From positions 1-64,000 of the forward strand of contig JANQGJ010000003.1 in the NCBI GenBank assembly GCA_028277395.1: a stretch of 64,000 nt of DNA, given 5' to 3'. Of this stretch, positions 52,237-62,807 are shown in pieces. The notes below the pieces were generated by a model. That model ran no database searches, was not told the origin of the DNA, and was given only the letters and a program-made list of their open reading frames with translations. The position numbers and the translations under genes are program-made. The stretch comes from Bacteroidales bacterium (GTDB taxonomy: Bacteria > Bacteroidota > Bacteroidia > Bacteroidales > F082). Positions within the stretch are counted from its first letter, which is position 1, and each line of letters opens with the position of its first letter.

Positions 52237-53631
52237 ATGAAAAGATCAGAAATAATTTCGAAAAAGATACTTTCAGACCATCAGCGGGTGATAAAAAACC
52301 ATTGTATACCGGTTTTGTGGAGGTTTACTATTGCCATATTATTTATGCTAATATCAACATATGTTCATTCTCAGGAGGTCTGGACAATCAAACGATGTGT
52401 TGATCATGCAGTAGAGAACAACATAGATTTAAATATTGCATTTAATAGTATTGACAATCAGGAAATTAATTTGTCAGAAAGCAAGGCACAATTATTACCT
52501 GTTCTGAATATGGGAAGTGGTGCAATTATAAACTTTGGCCGAAATATTGATGGTAATACCAATAATGTAACTTTCAAGCGTACTTTTTCAAATGATTATT
52601 GGATTAGTACTTCGGTTGATATATTTCAGGGCCTTGTACAACAAAACACAATAAAATACAATCGATTCCTGTTGTCGGCATCAATTGCCGAAGCAAATTA
52701 TATAAAAAACAAATTAGTACTTGATATACTTACTGCCTACTATACTGTACTTTACAGCAAAGGTTTAACAGATGTGGCAAGGAGCCAGGCCGACCTTTCC
52801 GAATTACAGTATAAACGAATGCAGAAACTTGTTGATGTGGGAAGAGAATCACCAATAACAGCCCAGGAGTTGGAAAGTCAGTGGGCAGCTGATAAACTCA
52901 GTTTAACCCTAGCTCAGAACGACTACAATAAAACCCTGCTGGACTTAAAGCATTTACTTAGACTGGATGCAGGTGAGAATTTTGATATAGATACAACATT
53001 GACTAATTCGTATATATTGCTGGTTAAACCTGAGGTTGATTCTCTTTTTAACATAGCAAAGCAAATATTACCAGAAATTAAGCAGCAGGAATATTTATTC
53101 ATGGCATCAGAAAAAGATCTGGCTGTTGCCCGTGGATATATTTCACCCCGGCTTTATATGTCAGCTGGTATTAATACAGGATATTTTGATGGTGATACTT
53201 TAAGTTTCAATTCACAGATTGAGAATAATCAAAACCAGGTAGTTAATTTTGGACTGGTAATACCCATTTTTAACAAGGGATCAGTAAGCAGTAAGATCAA
53301 AAGAAAACGTATTGAAATTGAAAATCAACAATTGGTTCTGGAAAGACAAAAAGACGACTTATATGCAGAAATATGGAAAGCTGTTGATGATGTGAATTCT
53401 GCTGAGAACGAATTTTTATCAGCAAAGGAATTGTTTGAGTTCAGTGAACTGACCCTTCAAAATGTAACTGCAAAAATGGAAAAAGGACTTGCCAGTGCTA
53501 CAGATTATGAAGCATCAAAACAAAGGTACACGTCTGCGAAAGCAAGTTTGTTAAAAGCACAATTAATATATGTTATGCGAAGACAAATGCTTGAGTTCTA
53601 TAAAACAGGAACATGGACACATCTGATGTAA
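52237..53631 (+). CDS. TolC-family outer-membrane efflux protein
   Basis: This is a 464-residue full-length TolC-like protein. A hydrophobic segment near residues 27-44 (WRFTIAILFMLISTYVHSQ) is the signal peptide, preceded by an unusually long basic stretch; the real start may be later, but no better ATG is seen. The mature part begins EVWTIKRCVDHAVENNIDLNIAF, typical of the family, and shows both helical repeats (FQGLVQQNTIKYNRFLLSASIAEANYIK and KMEKGLASATDYEASKQRYTSAKASLLKAQ). It forms the trimeric outer-membrane channel of the export system encoded downstream. Confidence 0.93.
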   Translation: MKRSEIISKKILSDHQRVIKNHCIPVLWRFTIAILFMLISTYVHSQEVWTIKRCVDHAVENNIDLNIAFNSIDNQEINLSESKAQLLPVLNMGSGAIINFGRNIDGNTNNVTFKRTFSNDYWISTSVDIFQGLVQQNTIKYNRFLLSASIAEANYIKNKLVLDILTAYYTVLYSKGLTDVARSQADLSELQYKRMQKLVDVGRESPITAQELESQWAADKLSLTLAQNDYNKTLLDLKHLLRLDAGENFDIDTTLTNSYILLVKPEVDSLFNIAKQILPEIKQQEYLFMASEKDLAVARGYISPRLYMSAGINTGYFDGDTLSFNSQIENNQNQVVNFGLVIPIFNKGSVSSKIKRKRIEIENQQLVLERQKDDLYAEIWKAVDDVNSAENEFLSAKELFEFSELTLQNVTAKMEKGLASATDYEASKQRYTSAKASLLKAQLIYVMRRQMLEFYKTGTWTHLM

Positions 53632-53683
53632 TTCCGGTACAATTAATTGAAATCAAAACTAAAATTGAAGAAAAAATACAATA

Positions 53684-54934
53684 ATGGACGTTAAGAAAGA
53701 AAAGAAAAAAGGTTTAAAAGCAAAGCATTATTTTTCGATTGCTATTCTAATTGCATTCTCGTTTCTTATATACTTCGCTTTCTTTAGAAATAATTTGTCA
53801 ACTTTAAGAGTTGATGCAGACAGGTTGATTATTGATACTGTTGCTGAAGGTATCTTTCATGACTATATCACTGTTCCCGGAAATGTTGAACCCATAGCCA
53901 CAATATTCCTTGATGCCCGCGAAGGCGGCCGTGTTGAAGAAAAAGTTGTTGAAGAAGGAGAGATGGTTGAAAAAGGTGATATAATTCTGAAATTGAGTAA
54001 TCCTGATCTGAGTTTAAGCATTCTTAACAGTGAGGCACAATTGGCTGAAAAGAGTAATTTTCTTAGAAATACCATGGTTGTTATGGAGCAGGAAAAACTT
54101 CAGATTAAAAGAGAGCTTCTTAACATTGAGTATGATATAATTCGTAAGGAAAGAGCCTATGAGCAAAACAAATCACTTTATGAAGATGATCTTATTTCCC
54201 AGGAAGAGTATTTGAAGTCGAAAGAGGATTTCGAATTTTCCAGGAAGAGTTATGAGCTTTATGTTGAACGTCAGAAACAGGATTCTATTTACAGATCAAT
54301 CCAGGTTAAGCAAATGGAAGATAACCTGAAAAATATGGACCTGAATTTAAAACTGGTAAGACAACGTCAGGATAATCTGAATGTAAAAGCACCGGTTGAC
54401 GGACAATTAACAATACTTGACGCAGAAATTGGACAATCAATTCCCAAAGGCGGACGAATAGGTCAGATTCATAAACTCACCTCTTTTAAAGTAGTTGCAC
54501 AGATTGATGAGCATTATATCGATAAGGTAAAAGTTGGATTAACAGCGGAACTTGAACGGCAGAGCAAGAAATATGAGTTAAAGATCAGAAAAGTATTACC
54601 GGATGTCAGGGATGGCCGTTTTGCAGTAGAAATGGTATTTGTGGGAGAGAGTCCTGATAATATGAGAACAGGTCAAACTTATTATACCAGACTGCAACTT
54701 GGAAGCCCGAAGCAATCGCTGCTACTTCCCAGAGGAAACTATTTCCAAAAAACAGGTGGGCGATGGATATTTGTTGTTTCCCCGGATGGAAAATCAGCTG
54801 AAAGAAGGCAAATAGAGATTGGTCGTCAGAATCCAAAATATTTTGAATTGAAAGAAGGCCTGAATCCGGGGGAAAAGGTAATAGTTTCTGGTTACGATAA
54901 CTTTGGAGATAATGAGATGCTTATACTGAATTAA
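53684..54934 (+). CDS. HlyD/MacA-like periplasmic adaptor
   Basis: This is a 416-residue membrane-fusion protein. One N-terminal membrane helix (about 15-31) anchors it in the inner membrane. The lipoyl-type beta domain is split around a long coiled-coil hairpin (about 100-225): VPGNVEPIATIFLDAREGGRVEEKVVEEGEMVEKGDIILKL before, and VKAPVDGQLTILDAEIGQSIPKGGRIGQI after. A beta-barrel and a membrane-proximal domain end the protein (VVSPDGKSAERRQIEIGRQNPKYFELKEGLNPGEKVIVSG). It bridges the permeases to TolC. Its stop overlaps the next start by one base. Confidence 0.94.
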   Translation: MDVKKEKKKGLKAKHYFSIAILIAFSFLIYFAFFRNNLSTLRVDADRLIIDTVAEGIFHDYITVPGNVEPIATIFLDAREGGRVEEKVVEEGEMVEKGDIILKLSNPDLSLSILNSEAQLAEKSNFLRNTMVVMEQEKLQIKRELLNIEYDIIRKERAYEQNKSLYEDDLISQEEYLKSKEDFEFSRKSYELYVERQKQDSIYRSIQVKQMEDNLKNMDLNLKLVRQRQDNLNVKAPVDGQLTILDAEIGQSIPKGGRIGQIHKLTSFKVVAQIDEHYIDKVKVGLTAELERQSKKYELKIRKVLPDVRDGRFAVEMVFVGESPDNMRTGQTYYTRLQLGSPKQSLLLPRGNYFQKTGGRWIFVVSPDGKSAERRQIEIGRQNPKYFELKEGLNPGEKVIVSGYDNFGDNEMLILN

Positions 54935-57306
54935 TGTTTTTTACTAAGATAATGATCAAACAACTTTTAAATACACTTCGAAGTTTTAGAAAAAAACCAA
55001 TACTACTATTTGTTAGTATTCCGGGACTGGCGATAGGACTGACAGCTTTCCTGTTGCTGATGATCTATGTTAAACATGAAACAAGTTATGACACTCATTT
55101 TTCTACAAAGGACAGGTTAGTACGACTTTACACTACTTTTATAATTGATGAAACAGTTGACAATACCCCGAGATGTTTAAGAAAGGCATATACTGAAATA
55201 CCCTATCTGGTTCCTGAGATTGAATTGGCAACACAGGTTTACAATGGAGGTTATTTCAAGATAAAAGCTGATGATAAGCAAATAAGTAGCCAGGCCGGAT
55301 TATATGCCGATGCTGAGTTTTTAAAAGTATTTGGATTAGATCTGATGTTCGGTAATGTTGATGATGCTTTAAAAAGTCCTCTTTCTGCAGTATTATCAGA
55401 AACACTGGCTATTAAACTGTTCAATACCACAGAATGTCTTGGTAAAATTCTGATAACCGAAGATCAGGAATATAATATTACAGGTATAATTAAGGATTTG
55501 CCCGTAAACACTCACTTTAGCTTTGATTTACTGCTTTCCATCAGCACGATCAGGCCTGAACGTTTCGGGGGTCTTGAGTTCTTTACATATTATTTACTTA
55601 ATGAAGGTGCTGATCCTGAAAGTTCAGGGAAGAAGATTGCTGAGGAATATGATAAAATACTTGATGATGGGTTTAATCTGCAGGAACAGAGATCTATTTC
55701 CGGTACTGAGATGCTTAGTGATCTCCATCTGTTTACGAAAGCTGATTTTGACCTGACTTCAAAAGGGAATATTACAAATTTGTATATATTAAGTTTTCTG
55801 GCAGCTTTTATTTTGTTGATTGCAGTTGTAAATACCGTTAACCTGTTTGTACTTTATGGTGAAAAAAGATCAAAGGAAATTGGTGTCAGAAAGTCTCTTG
55901 GAGCAGGGTTAGTTAATCTGCGAAAGCTATTCTATTTCGAAACCTCTATAATTTGTATTTCTGCATTTATTCTTGCTTTCATAACTACTATTGCTGTTAT
56001 TCCTTTGTTTGCACAGGTTGCCGATTTAAGAATCAGTATTGATGATATACTTGATTTTCAGGGAATAACAGGTATGATCGTATTTATGATTGTTCTGATA
56101 ATAATTTGTGGTGCATATCCTTCTGTTTATCTTTCAAGGCTTGGTACTATTAATGCCATCAAAGGTGGAAGAGAAACAATAAAGCGTAAAAAATGGTTAT
56201 CCATCATATCGGTTATTACCCAATTCTCAATCAGTGTTTTCCTGATCGTCAGCTTACTGGTTATAGTTTCACAGGTAAAATATCTAAAAGACATACCTCT
56301 TGGCTTTAACCCGGAGAATGTTATCATGATTACCCGTTTCGACAACGCTATAAGAAATAAATCTGCTACTGTTATGGATGAACTAAAAAAGCTTCCATTT
56401 GTTAAAAGCACAGCAAGTTCAACACACTGGATGGGTGGTGGATGTAGCGGACAGGGCATATATGTACATGGTGAATCCGAGGAAAATGAAAAATACATTA
56501 ACGAATATCGTGTACATGGCGGATTTTGCAAGCTCCTGGAATTGCCATTATCATCAGGCAGGTACTTTTCAGGTACAGGAGATGACCAGCAAAGTGTTAT
56601 TCTTAATCAATCTGCAGTCAATATGCTGGGAATGAAAGATCCTGTGGAGAAAACTGTTTATTTAAACGGTGAACCATATAAGGTTATCGGGGTTGTCGAA
56701 GATTTCTATTACAACAGACACTCGGGAGAAGAGATAGAACCGCTGGTAATTGCTGCTTATTCTGACTGGCTAAACATAATTTATTTGAGAATTGACGGTG
56801 AATTTGGTATTAATGAGCGGAAACAGGTTTCAGATTTATTATTACAGTTTGATGCTGACTATATACCTCATTTCGTTGATTTAAAATACAGTTATAAAAG
56901 GAAGTTCTGGAAAGAAGACCAGCTTATAGATCTTCTGCTATACGGTACTTTACTTGCAATATTCCTAAGCTTCACCGGTATGTTTGCCCTATCTGTTTTT
57001 AATGTTGAAAAAAGAACCAAAGAGATTGGAATAAGAAAAGTCATGGGAAGTTCTTCGAATGAAGTTATGCTGTTCCTTCTCGTAAATATGTTGAAATGGG
57101 TACTGTGGGCAATGGTTCCTGCTTTTCTGGTAGCGTATATAATTTTAAAGGAATGGCTAATGGAATTTGCCGAGAGAATAAACCTTGGAATAATGTATTT
57201 CCTGGTTGCAGGGGTGCTTGCACTGGTGGTTGCTATTGTGGCTATCTCAGTGCAAAGTTATTTTGCAGCCCGCAGAAATCCAGTTGACAGTTTGAGATAT
57301 GAATAA
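54934..57306 (+). CDS. FtsX/MacB-like ABC permease 1
   Basis: This is a 790-residue permease with an N-terminal helix, a large periplasmic MacB_PCD domain (about 50-275), three helices, a second periplasmic domain (about 450-650), and a final helix group. The cytoplasmic coupling motif after the helices recurs: EKRSKEIGVRKSLGAG and EKRTKEIGIRKVMGSS. The ending RRNPVDSLRYE is typical of these Bacteroidota permeases. It has no ATPase domain and would rely on the ATPase at 59707. The first ATG (54934) is taken; another at 54952 (MIKQLLN) is possible. Confidence 0.92.
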   Translation: MFFTKIMIKQLLNTLRSFRKKPILLFVSIPGLAIGLTAFLLLMIYVKHETSYDTHFSTKDRLVRLYTTFIIDETVDNTPRCLRKAYTEIPYLVPEIELATQVYNGGYFKIKADDKQISSQAGLYADAEFLKVFGLDLMFGNVDDALKSPLSAVLSETLAIKLFNTTECLGKILITEDQEYNITGIIKDLPVNTHFSFDLLLSISTIRPERFGGLEFFTYYLLNEGADPESSGKKIAEEYDKILDDGFNLQEQRSISGTEMLSDLHLFTKADFDLTSKGNITNLYILSFLAAFILLIAVVNTVNLFVLYGEKRSKEIGVRKSLGAGLVNLRKLFYFETSIICISAFILAFITTIAVIPLFAQVADLRISIDDILDFQGITGMIVFMIVLIIICGAYPSVYLSRLGTINAIKGGRETIKRKKWLSIISVITQFSISVFLIVSLLVIVSQVKYLKDIPLGFNPENVIMITRFDNAIRNKSATVMDELKKLPFVKSTASSTHWMGGGCSGQGIYVHGESEENEKYINEYRVHGGFCKLLELPLSSGRYFSGTGDDQQSVILNQSAVNMLGMKDPVEKTVYLNGEPYKVIGVVEDFYYNRHSGEEIEPLVIAAYSDWLNIIYLRIDGEFGINERKQVSDLLLQFDADYIPHFVDLKYSYKRKFWKEDQLIDLLLYGTLLAIFLSFTGMFALSVFNVEKRTKEIGIRKVMGSSSNEVMLFLLVNMLKWVLWAMVPAFLVAYIILKEWLMEFAERINLGIMYFLVAGVLALVVAIVAISVQSYFAARRNPVDSLRYE

Positions 57307-57340
57307 TTAATACTTCTTGATAATCAAAAAAAAAATAAAA

Positions 57341-59665
57341 ATGATAATTCACTATTTAAAATCCATAGTTTCAGATCTGCGAAGATCTGGTTTTGTAACG
57401 TTATTTAACCTGTTAGGCCTGTCCATATCATTTGCTGCGTTTATGTTATTATCAATATATGTATGGAATGAGTTTACTTATGATCGTAATAATGAAAAGT
57501 TTAACGACATATACAGGCTAAGCTTAATAGTTGAGGATGGTGGCGATATAAGGGAAAGTGTAAGGCTTCCAAATCCACTGGCAGACTTAATTGAGGAAAG
57601 TCTTCCTGAAGTTGATGGGTTATGCTCATTTGCGTTTGGACCTAAAACTTTTGCCAGGAAATCAGATCCTGTAGCAGGTTATGACTTAAAAACCATAGCT
57701 GTTGATTCTACCTTTACTGATATTTTCACTGTAAGAATAAAGAGTGGTTCACAAAATCCATTACATGGAAACAATAAAATAATCATATCAGATAAGGCAG
57801 CAAAAAGATTATTTGGCGATGAAGATCCTGTTGGAAAAATACTTCTGGCAAATTTTAAAGAACCATATACAATTGAAGCAGTGTTCTATGATATGCCGGT
57901 TAATAGCAGTTTTCAATACGAAGCTTTTTGTTCGTATCCAACAGAAGAATGGATTGATGACTGGACAGAATGGAGTTTCAGGCATTATTATCTGATAGCA
58001 CCGGGAACTGATATAGCGAAACTAAATGATAAAATTCTGGACCTTCCGGTTATTCAGGATAATTTCTCACATTACTCAGATATAAACCTGTCATTTGCAT
58101 TTACACCACTGGGTGAAATCCATTTCAGTAATGATGGTTCCGGAAATCTGATGTTTTCCAGAACAATGGTATTGGTTGCTGTTTTATTATTGATAATGGC
58201 GTTTATTAACTATATCAATTTCGCTGTTGCCAATGCTCCAAAAATGATTAAGTCTGTTAATCTGAAAAACATTATGGGAGAATCAAAACGTAATTTATTC
58301 CTCTTGCTTGTTTCTGAATCCGTATTGTTAATGGTTTTGTCATTTATAGTTGCATTGTTAGTTTGTGTATTTACAATTGCTTTCTGGCAGGATATTTTCG
58401 GCTACGACCTTAACCTTTCAGATCATTATGCTTTAATTATTGCATGCCTGTTTCTATTTGTTACACTTGGGGCCATAGCATCAATTTTACCTTCAAGAAT
58501 TATCACAAAAGTAAATCCTGTTCTTGCAATAAAAGGGATAATGTCGTTTTCAACAAAAAAATGGATATCAGGAAAGGTGTTAACTGTTATTCAATACGCA
58601 ATTTCAATAATACTTATAACAGGAGTGTTGTTTATTGAAAAGCAAATATCATATGTAAAAAATTATAACTTAGGATTTGAGAAGGAGAATATCCTTGTTG
58701 TAAGAACTACCAATGACATTCGAAAACAGGAAGATGCGTTTGTTGAGGAGTTAATGAAGAACCCGAACATAACTGATTTTGCATTTTCACAGTTTATTCC
58801 CGGGAATGTTGGTATGAGCTGGGGTAGAAATATAGATGGTAAACAGGTAAACTTTGTATGCTGGCCGATTGATGAGCGTTATCTTGATTTCATGGGATTT
58901 AAGATCACCGATGGAAGAAAGTTTTCTTCCAATATTGATGCTGACGAAAATAACTTCATTTTTAATCAGAAAGCCATTGATGAATTTGGCTGGGAAGAAT
59001 CAGCAATTGGCAAAAGAATTCCCGGATTTGATTTTGAAGGTGAAGTAGTTGGAATTGTTGATAACATTAAATATGCCTCACTGCGTGAAGAAGTACAACC
59101 CCTGGCTTTCTGGTTAACAAAAACAAGGCATAACCGTGTAAGTTTGAAAATATTAAATGAAGATATTTCCGGTACTATTGAGCATATTAAAAAAGTATAT
59201 GGCCAGTTTGAGGAAAACTATGATATATCCTACAGGTTTTTGGACGAAAGTCTGGATGCTATGTATAAAAGTGAGGAAAAACAGGCAGAGTTAATACTGA
59301 TCTTTTGCATTATATCAATTGTAATATCCATTATTGGAGCCCTGGGATTAATAATTTTTATGTGTGAATACAGGGTAAAAGAAATTGGAATACGGAAAGT
59401 TAACGGAGCTTCGGTAAAAGAGATCATACTAATGTTGATCAGAAGCTTTTTTATCTGGATACTGATAGCATATTTAATTGCAGTTCCTGCTTCATGGTAC
59501 CTGATCAATACCTGGCTTGAAAATTTTGCCTACAAAACTTCAATGAGTTGGTGGGTATTTGCACTTGCCGGTGTAATTACACTTATAATCTCATTACTGA
59601 CAATAAGCTGGCAGAGCTGGATCGCAGCCACTAAGAATCCTGTAGAAGCAATTAGAAATGAATAA
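57341..59665 (+). CDS. FtsX/MacB-like ABC permease 2
   Basis: This 774-residue protein has the same layout as its neighbours. The N-terminal helix (GFVTLFNLLGLSISFAAFMLLSIYVW) leads into a periplasmic domain and three helices (TMVLVAVLLLIMAFINYINFAVAN and others). In the first half the usual EIGIRK coupling motif has drifted to MIKSVNLKNIMGESKRN; in the second half it is kept, YRVKEIGIRKVNGASVKE. The C-terminus reads KNPVEAIRNE. The ATG at 57341 is chosen over a TTG at 57317. The drift in one half suggests a specialised half-site, as in heterodimeric exporters. Confidence 0.92.
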   Translation: MIIHYLKSIVSDLRRSGFVTLFNLLGLSISFAAFMLLSIYVWNEFTYDRNNEKFNDIYRLSLIVEDGGDIRESVRLPNPLADLIEESLPEVDGLCSFAFGPKTFARKSDPVAGYDLKTIAVDSTFTDIFTVRIKSGSQNPLHGNNKIIISDKAAKRLFGDEDPVGKILLANFKEPYTIEAVFYDMPVNSSFQYEAFCSYPTEEWIDDWTEWSFRHYYLIAPGTDIAKLNDKILDLPVIQDNFSHYSDINLSFAFTPLGEIHFSNDGSGNLMFSRTMVLVAVLLLIMAFINYINFAVANAPKMIKSVNLKNIMGESKRNLFLLLVSESVLLMVLSFIVALLVCVFTIAFWQDIFGYDLNLSDHYALIIACLFLFVTLGAIASILPSRIITKVNPVLAIKGIMSFSTKKWISGKVLTVIQYAISIILITGVLFIEKQISYVKNYNLGFEKENILVVRTTNDIRKQEDAFVEELMKNPNITDFAFSQFIPGNVGMSWGRNIDGKQVNFVCWPIDERYLDFMGFKITDGRKFSSNIDADENNFIFNQKAIDEFGWEESAIGKRIPGFDFEGEVVGIVDNIKYASLREEVQPLAFWLTKTRHNRVSLKILNEDISGTIEHIKKVYGQFEENYDISYRFLDESLDAMYKSEEKQAELILIFCIISIVISIIGALGLIIFMCEYRVKEIGIRKVNGASVKEIILMLIRSFFIWILIAYLIAVPASWYLINTWLENFAYKTSMSWWVFALAGVITLIISLLTISWQSWIAATKNPVEAIRNE

Positions 59666-59706
59666 TATATAATAAAGAAAAAATAACATATTAATATCTT
59701 ATAACA

Positions 59707-60384
59707 ATGATTAAAACAGAAAATCTTACAAAAGTATTCAGTACTGAAGACATTGAAACATATGCGTTAAACGGTGTTGATATATCAGTTAAAGAAGGTG
59801 AGTTTGTAGCTGTGATGGGGCCTTCCGGTTGCGGTAAATCCACATTGCTAAACATTATTGGTTTATTGGATAATCTTACTGATGGTCAGTATGTATTTAA
59901 CAATACCGATGTTTCGCATCTCAAAGAGAAAAACCGTACCCAGTTTAGAAAAGGTAATATTGGTTTCATTTTTCAAAGCTTTAACCTGATTGATGAACTA
60001 AGTGTATACGATAATGTGGAGTTACCATTGCTTTATCTTAAAATGAAAGCATCAGAACGTAAAAAGAGAGTAAACGATGTATTAAAGAGAATGAAGATAG
60101 GTCATCGTACAAAACATTTTCCTCAACAACTATCCGGCGGACAGCAGCAAAGAGTAGCTATAGCAAGGGCAGTGGTTACAAATCCAAAGCTTATACTTGC
60201 GGATGAGCCAACAGGTAATCTGGATTCAAAAAATGGTATTGAGGTTATGAATTTACTTACCGAACTTAACCAGGAAGGTGCTACAATTATTATGGTTACT
60301 CACAGCGACCGTGATGCCGGATTCGCACATAGAACCATAAATATGCTTGATGGACAGGTGATTACCGAAAAACCAAATCAGTAG
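59707..60384 (+). CDS. ABC transporter ATP-binding protein (LolD/MacB type)
   Basis: This is a 225-residue nucleotide-binding subunit with every motif: Walker A GPSGCGKST (38-46), Q-loop Gln90, signature LSGGQ (142-146), Walker B LILADEP with Asp166-Glu167, and the H-loop His in VTHSDRDAG. QSFNLIDELSVYDNVELPL is typical of the MacB/LolD/FtsE group. It is the only ATPase in the cluster and presumably drives all the neighbouring permeases in different pairings. Confidence 0.96.
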   Translation: MIKTENLTKVFSTEDIETYALNGVDISVKEGEFVAVMGPSGCGKSTLLNIIGLLDNLTDGQYVFNNTDVSHLKEKNRTQFRKGNIGFIFQSFNLIDELSVYDNVELPLLYLKMKASERKKRVNDVLKRMKIGHRTKHFPQQLSGGQQQRVAIARAVVTNPKLILADEPTGNLDSKNGIEVMNLLTELNQEGATIIMVTHSDRDAGFAHRTINMLDGQVITEKPNQ

Positions 60385-60423
60385 ACAATCGGTTGCAACA
60401 ACTTAATCCATAAAATCAAAACT

Positions 60424-62739
60424 ATGGTGCTAAAAAGTCAGAAGTCGTTTATCAATCACCTGGTAAACAATAAGCTATATGCGTTTGTTACTGTGCTTGG
60501 ATTTACAATATCCCTAACTTTTGTAATACTGCTGAGTATTTATGTAAAAAATGAGTTGTCGGTTAACTCTGAGCAGGTAAATAAAGATCGCATTTTCAGA
60601 ATTACAAATGAAAACTATGCTACGTATGCAGCTCCTGTAGGCCCATGGTTGAAAGATGAAATACCTGAAATTGAAAGCTATACCAGGATATCCAATAATA
60701 GTGGAGTATTTAGAACCACCGATAACACCAAAGTGAAATTTGAGTATTTGCTGGCTGACTCAACATTCTTTAATATTTTTACTTTTAACCTTATTGAAGG
60801 TAATAAGGAAACTGCTCTGAAAACCAGGAATTCGGTAGTACTTTCTGAAGAATTTGCAAACCGTATATTTGGCAATGAATCGCCAATTGAAAAACAGGTG
60901 GTTATTTCAGGAATTGATTGCATTGTTAAAGGTGTTGTTGAGGATATTTCCAAAACATCAAACTTTATAAGTTGTGATGCGATTGTAAATTTCAGATGCC
61001 TGGCTGATATCTGGAATTATCCAGAATTACTTACAAGTCTGGGTAATAGCTCTTTTGGTATTTATTTTCTTGCAAAACCAAACACAAACCTTCCTGATAA
61101 AGAAGATGTTGTACTGGAACTCTTTAAAAAAGATTACTGGATATACCAGGACGACAGAGTCAAAACCGTAGTTTTTGAGCCATTGATGGATAATTATTTC
61201 AGTGACATTTATGGGAGAGCAATAAATCATAACAGCAAAACACTTGTTACAGTCTTATCCGCAATTGTTGTATTGATACTCATTCTTGCTATCATTAATT
61301 ACATGAATCTTACTATTGCACAGGCAGGAAGACGTGCCAAAGAAATGGCAATAAAGAAACTTGTTGGCAGCTCTCGTAAAGGCCTGGTTAGACAACATGT
61401 GATTGAGTCAGTGCTGATTTGTTTATTTTCCTTTGGATGTGCTGTACTATTGAGTTTTGCAGCTGAACCCGTTTTTAATGATCTGCTGCAAACCAAATTG
61501 AATCTTAGTACAGAAATATATGGTAAGGTTTTGATTTTTTCAATCCTGGCTGTTATATTGGTGGGATTTGTATCAGGGATACTACCTGCCCTGATAATCA
61601 CCAGGCTTAAAGCAATTGAGGTTATAAAAGGAGGATACAGAAGAAGAAGTAAAGGGTATTATTCAAGGTTGTTGATAGGTTTTCAATATACTGTTGTAAT
61701 AATCCTGTTAATTTCTACCCTTGCAATTACCAAACAAACCAATTATCTGGTAAGTAAAAAACTGGGATATTCAACAAAAAATGCCATTTGGTTTGATAAT
61801 GCAATAAAAAAAACCGAGAAGGATGCATTCAGAAACAGAATGTTGCAGATTCCCGGTGTAAAGAAAGTGTCGTATGTTGCAGGGAGTCCGATCGATGGTG
61901 GCAATAACCAGTCATTTAATTATGAGGATAGACCTGTTAGTTTTCAGCAGTTTATTGTAGACTCTTCATTTTTCGATATTATGCAAATGAATATTATTCC
62001 AACCGGAGTAGCATATTCTGAAAATGGTATACTGTTAAACAGGACAGCAGTAAACAATCTGGGACTTGACTCTTTACCTCAGTCATTCTATTTTGCCGGT
62101 ACAGAACTGCCTGTATTGGGAATAGTTGATGATTTTCATATCCGCTCTCTTCATCATAAAATTGATAATGTTGTAATAAGTCAGATGAAAAAAGATAAAT
62201 ATCCCTGGAATATTTTAATGCTGATAGAAGGAACAGATCAGCAAGCTATCCTTGCGGAAATAAGAAGATCGTACAATGAATTTACAGGTGGAGTACCTGT
62301 TGATTATGGTTTTTTTGATGATACAATTGAAAAATGGTATGCCAAAGAAAAAAGAACCTCACAGATAGTTACATGGTTTGCTGTTTTGGCAATAGTAATA
62401 TCTGTAATGGGCATACTTGCCATGTCAATATTCTACAACCAGCAACGTAAAAAAGAAATCGGTATACGTAAAGTTAATGGTGCAACTGTTAGAGAGATAA
62501 TGATATTACTGAATAAAGATTTTGTCAGATGGGTGCTGATGGCATTCGTTATTGCATGCCCCGTTGGATACTATGCAATGACAAAATGGTTGCAAAGTTT
62601 CGCCTACCAAACCACGTTAAACTGGTGGATATTCGCACTGGCAGGAATCACTGCATTACTTATTGCTCTGATAACTGTAAGCTGGCAAACATACAATGCT
62701 GCACGGCGAAATCCTGTTGAGTCGATAAGATATGAATGA
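60424..62739 (+). CDS. FtsX/MacB-like ABC permease 3
   Basis: This is a 771-residue permease with the two-fold layout. The first helix is LYAFVTVLGFTISLTFVILLSIYV. The middle helices include TLVTVLSAIVVLILILAIINYMNLTIAQAGRRAKEMAIKKLVGSS. The second coupling motif is QQRKKEIGIRKVNGATVREIM. The C-terminus is RRNPVESIRYE. It follows the ATPase by 39 bp. The motif in the first half (AKEMAIKKLVG) is a variant of KEIGIRK. The transported substrate is not apparent. Confidence 0.92.
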   Translation: MVLKSQKSFINHLVNNKLYAFVTVLGFTISLTFVILLSIYVKNELSVNSEQVNKDRIFRITNENYATYAAPVGPWLKDEIPEIESYTRISNNSGVFRTTDNTKVKFEYLLADSTFFNIFTFNLIEGNKETALKTRNSVVLSEEFANRIFGNESPIEKQVVISGIDCIVKGVVEDISKTSNFISCDAIVNFRCLADIWNYPELLTSLGNSSFGIYFLAKPNTNLPDKEDVVLELFKKDYWIYQDDRVKTVVFEPLMDNYFSDIYGRAINHNSKTLVTVLSAIVVLILILAIINYMNLTIAQAGRRAKEMAIKKLVGSSRKGLVRQHVIESVLICLFSFGCAVLLSFAAEPVFNDLLQTKLNLSTEIYGKVLIFSILAVILVGFVSGILPALIITRLKAIEVIKGGYRRRSKGYYSRLLIGFQYTVVIILLISTLAITKQTNYLVSKKLGYSTKNAIWFDNAIKKTEKDAFRNRMLQIPGVKKVSYVAGSPIDGGNNQSFNYEDRPVSFQQFIVDSSFFDIMQMNIIPTGVAYSENGILLNRTAVNNLGLDSLPQSFYFAGTELPVLGIVDDFHIRSLHHKIDNVVISQMKKDKYPWNILMLIEGTDQQAILAEIRRSYNEFTGGVPVDYGFFDDTIEKWYAKEKRTSQIVTWFAVLAIVISVMGILAMSIFYNQQRKKEIGIRKVNGATVREIMILLNKDFVRWVLMAFVIACPVGYYAMTKWLQSFAYQTTLNWWIFALAGITALLIALITVSWQTYNAARRNPVESIRYE

Positions 62740-62807
62740 TCAGAGATTATAGATGTTTATGATTTTGAGAGATGATCAAGTATTTCTGTAATTAAAACGC
62801 TTTTACC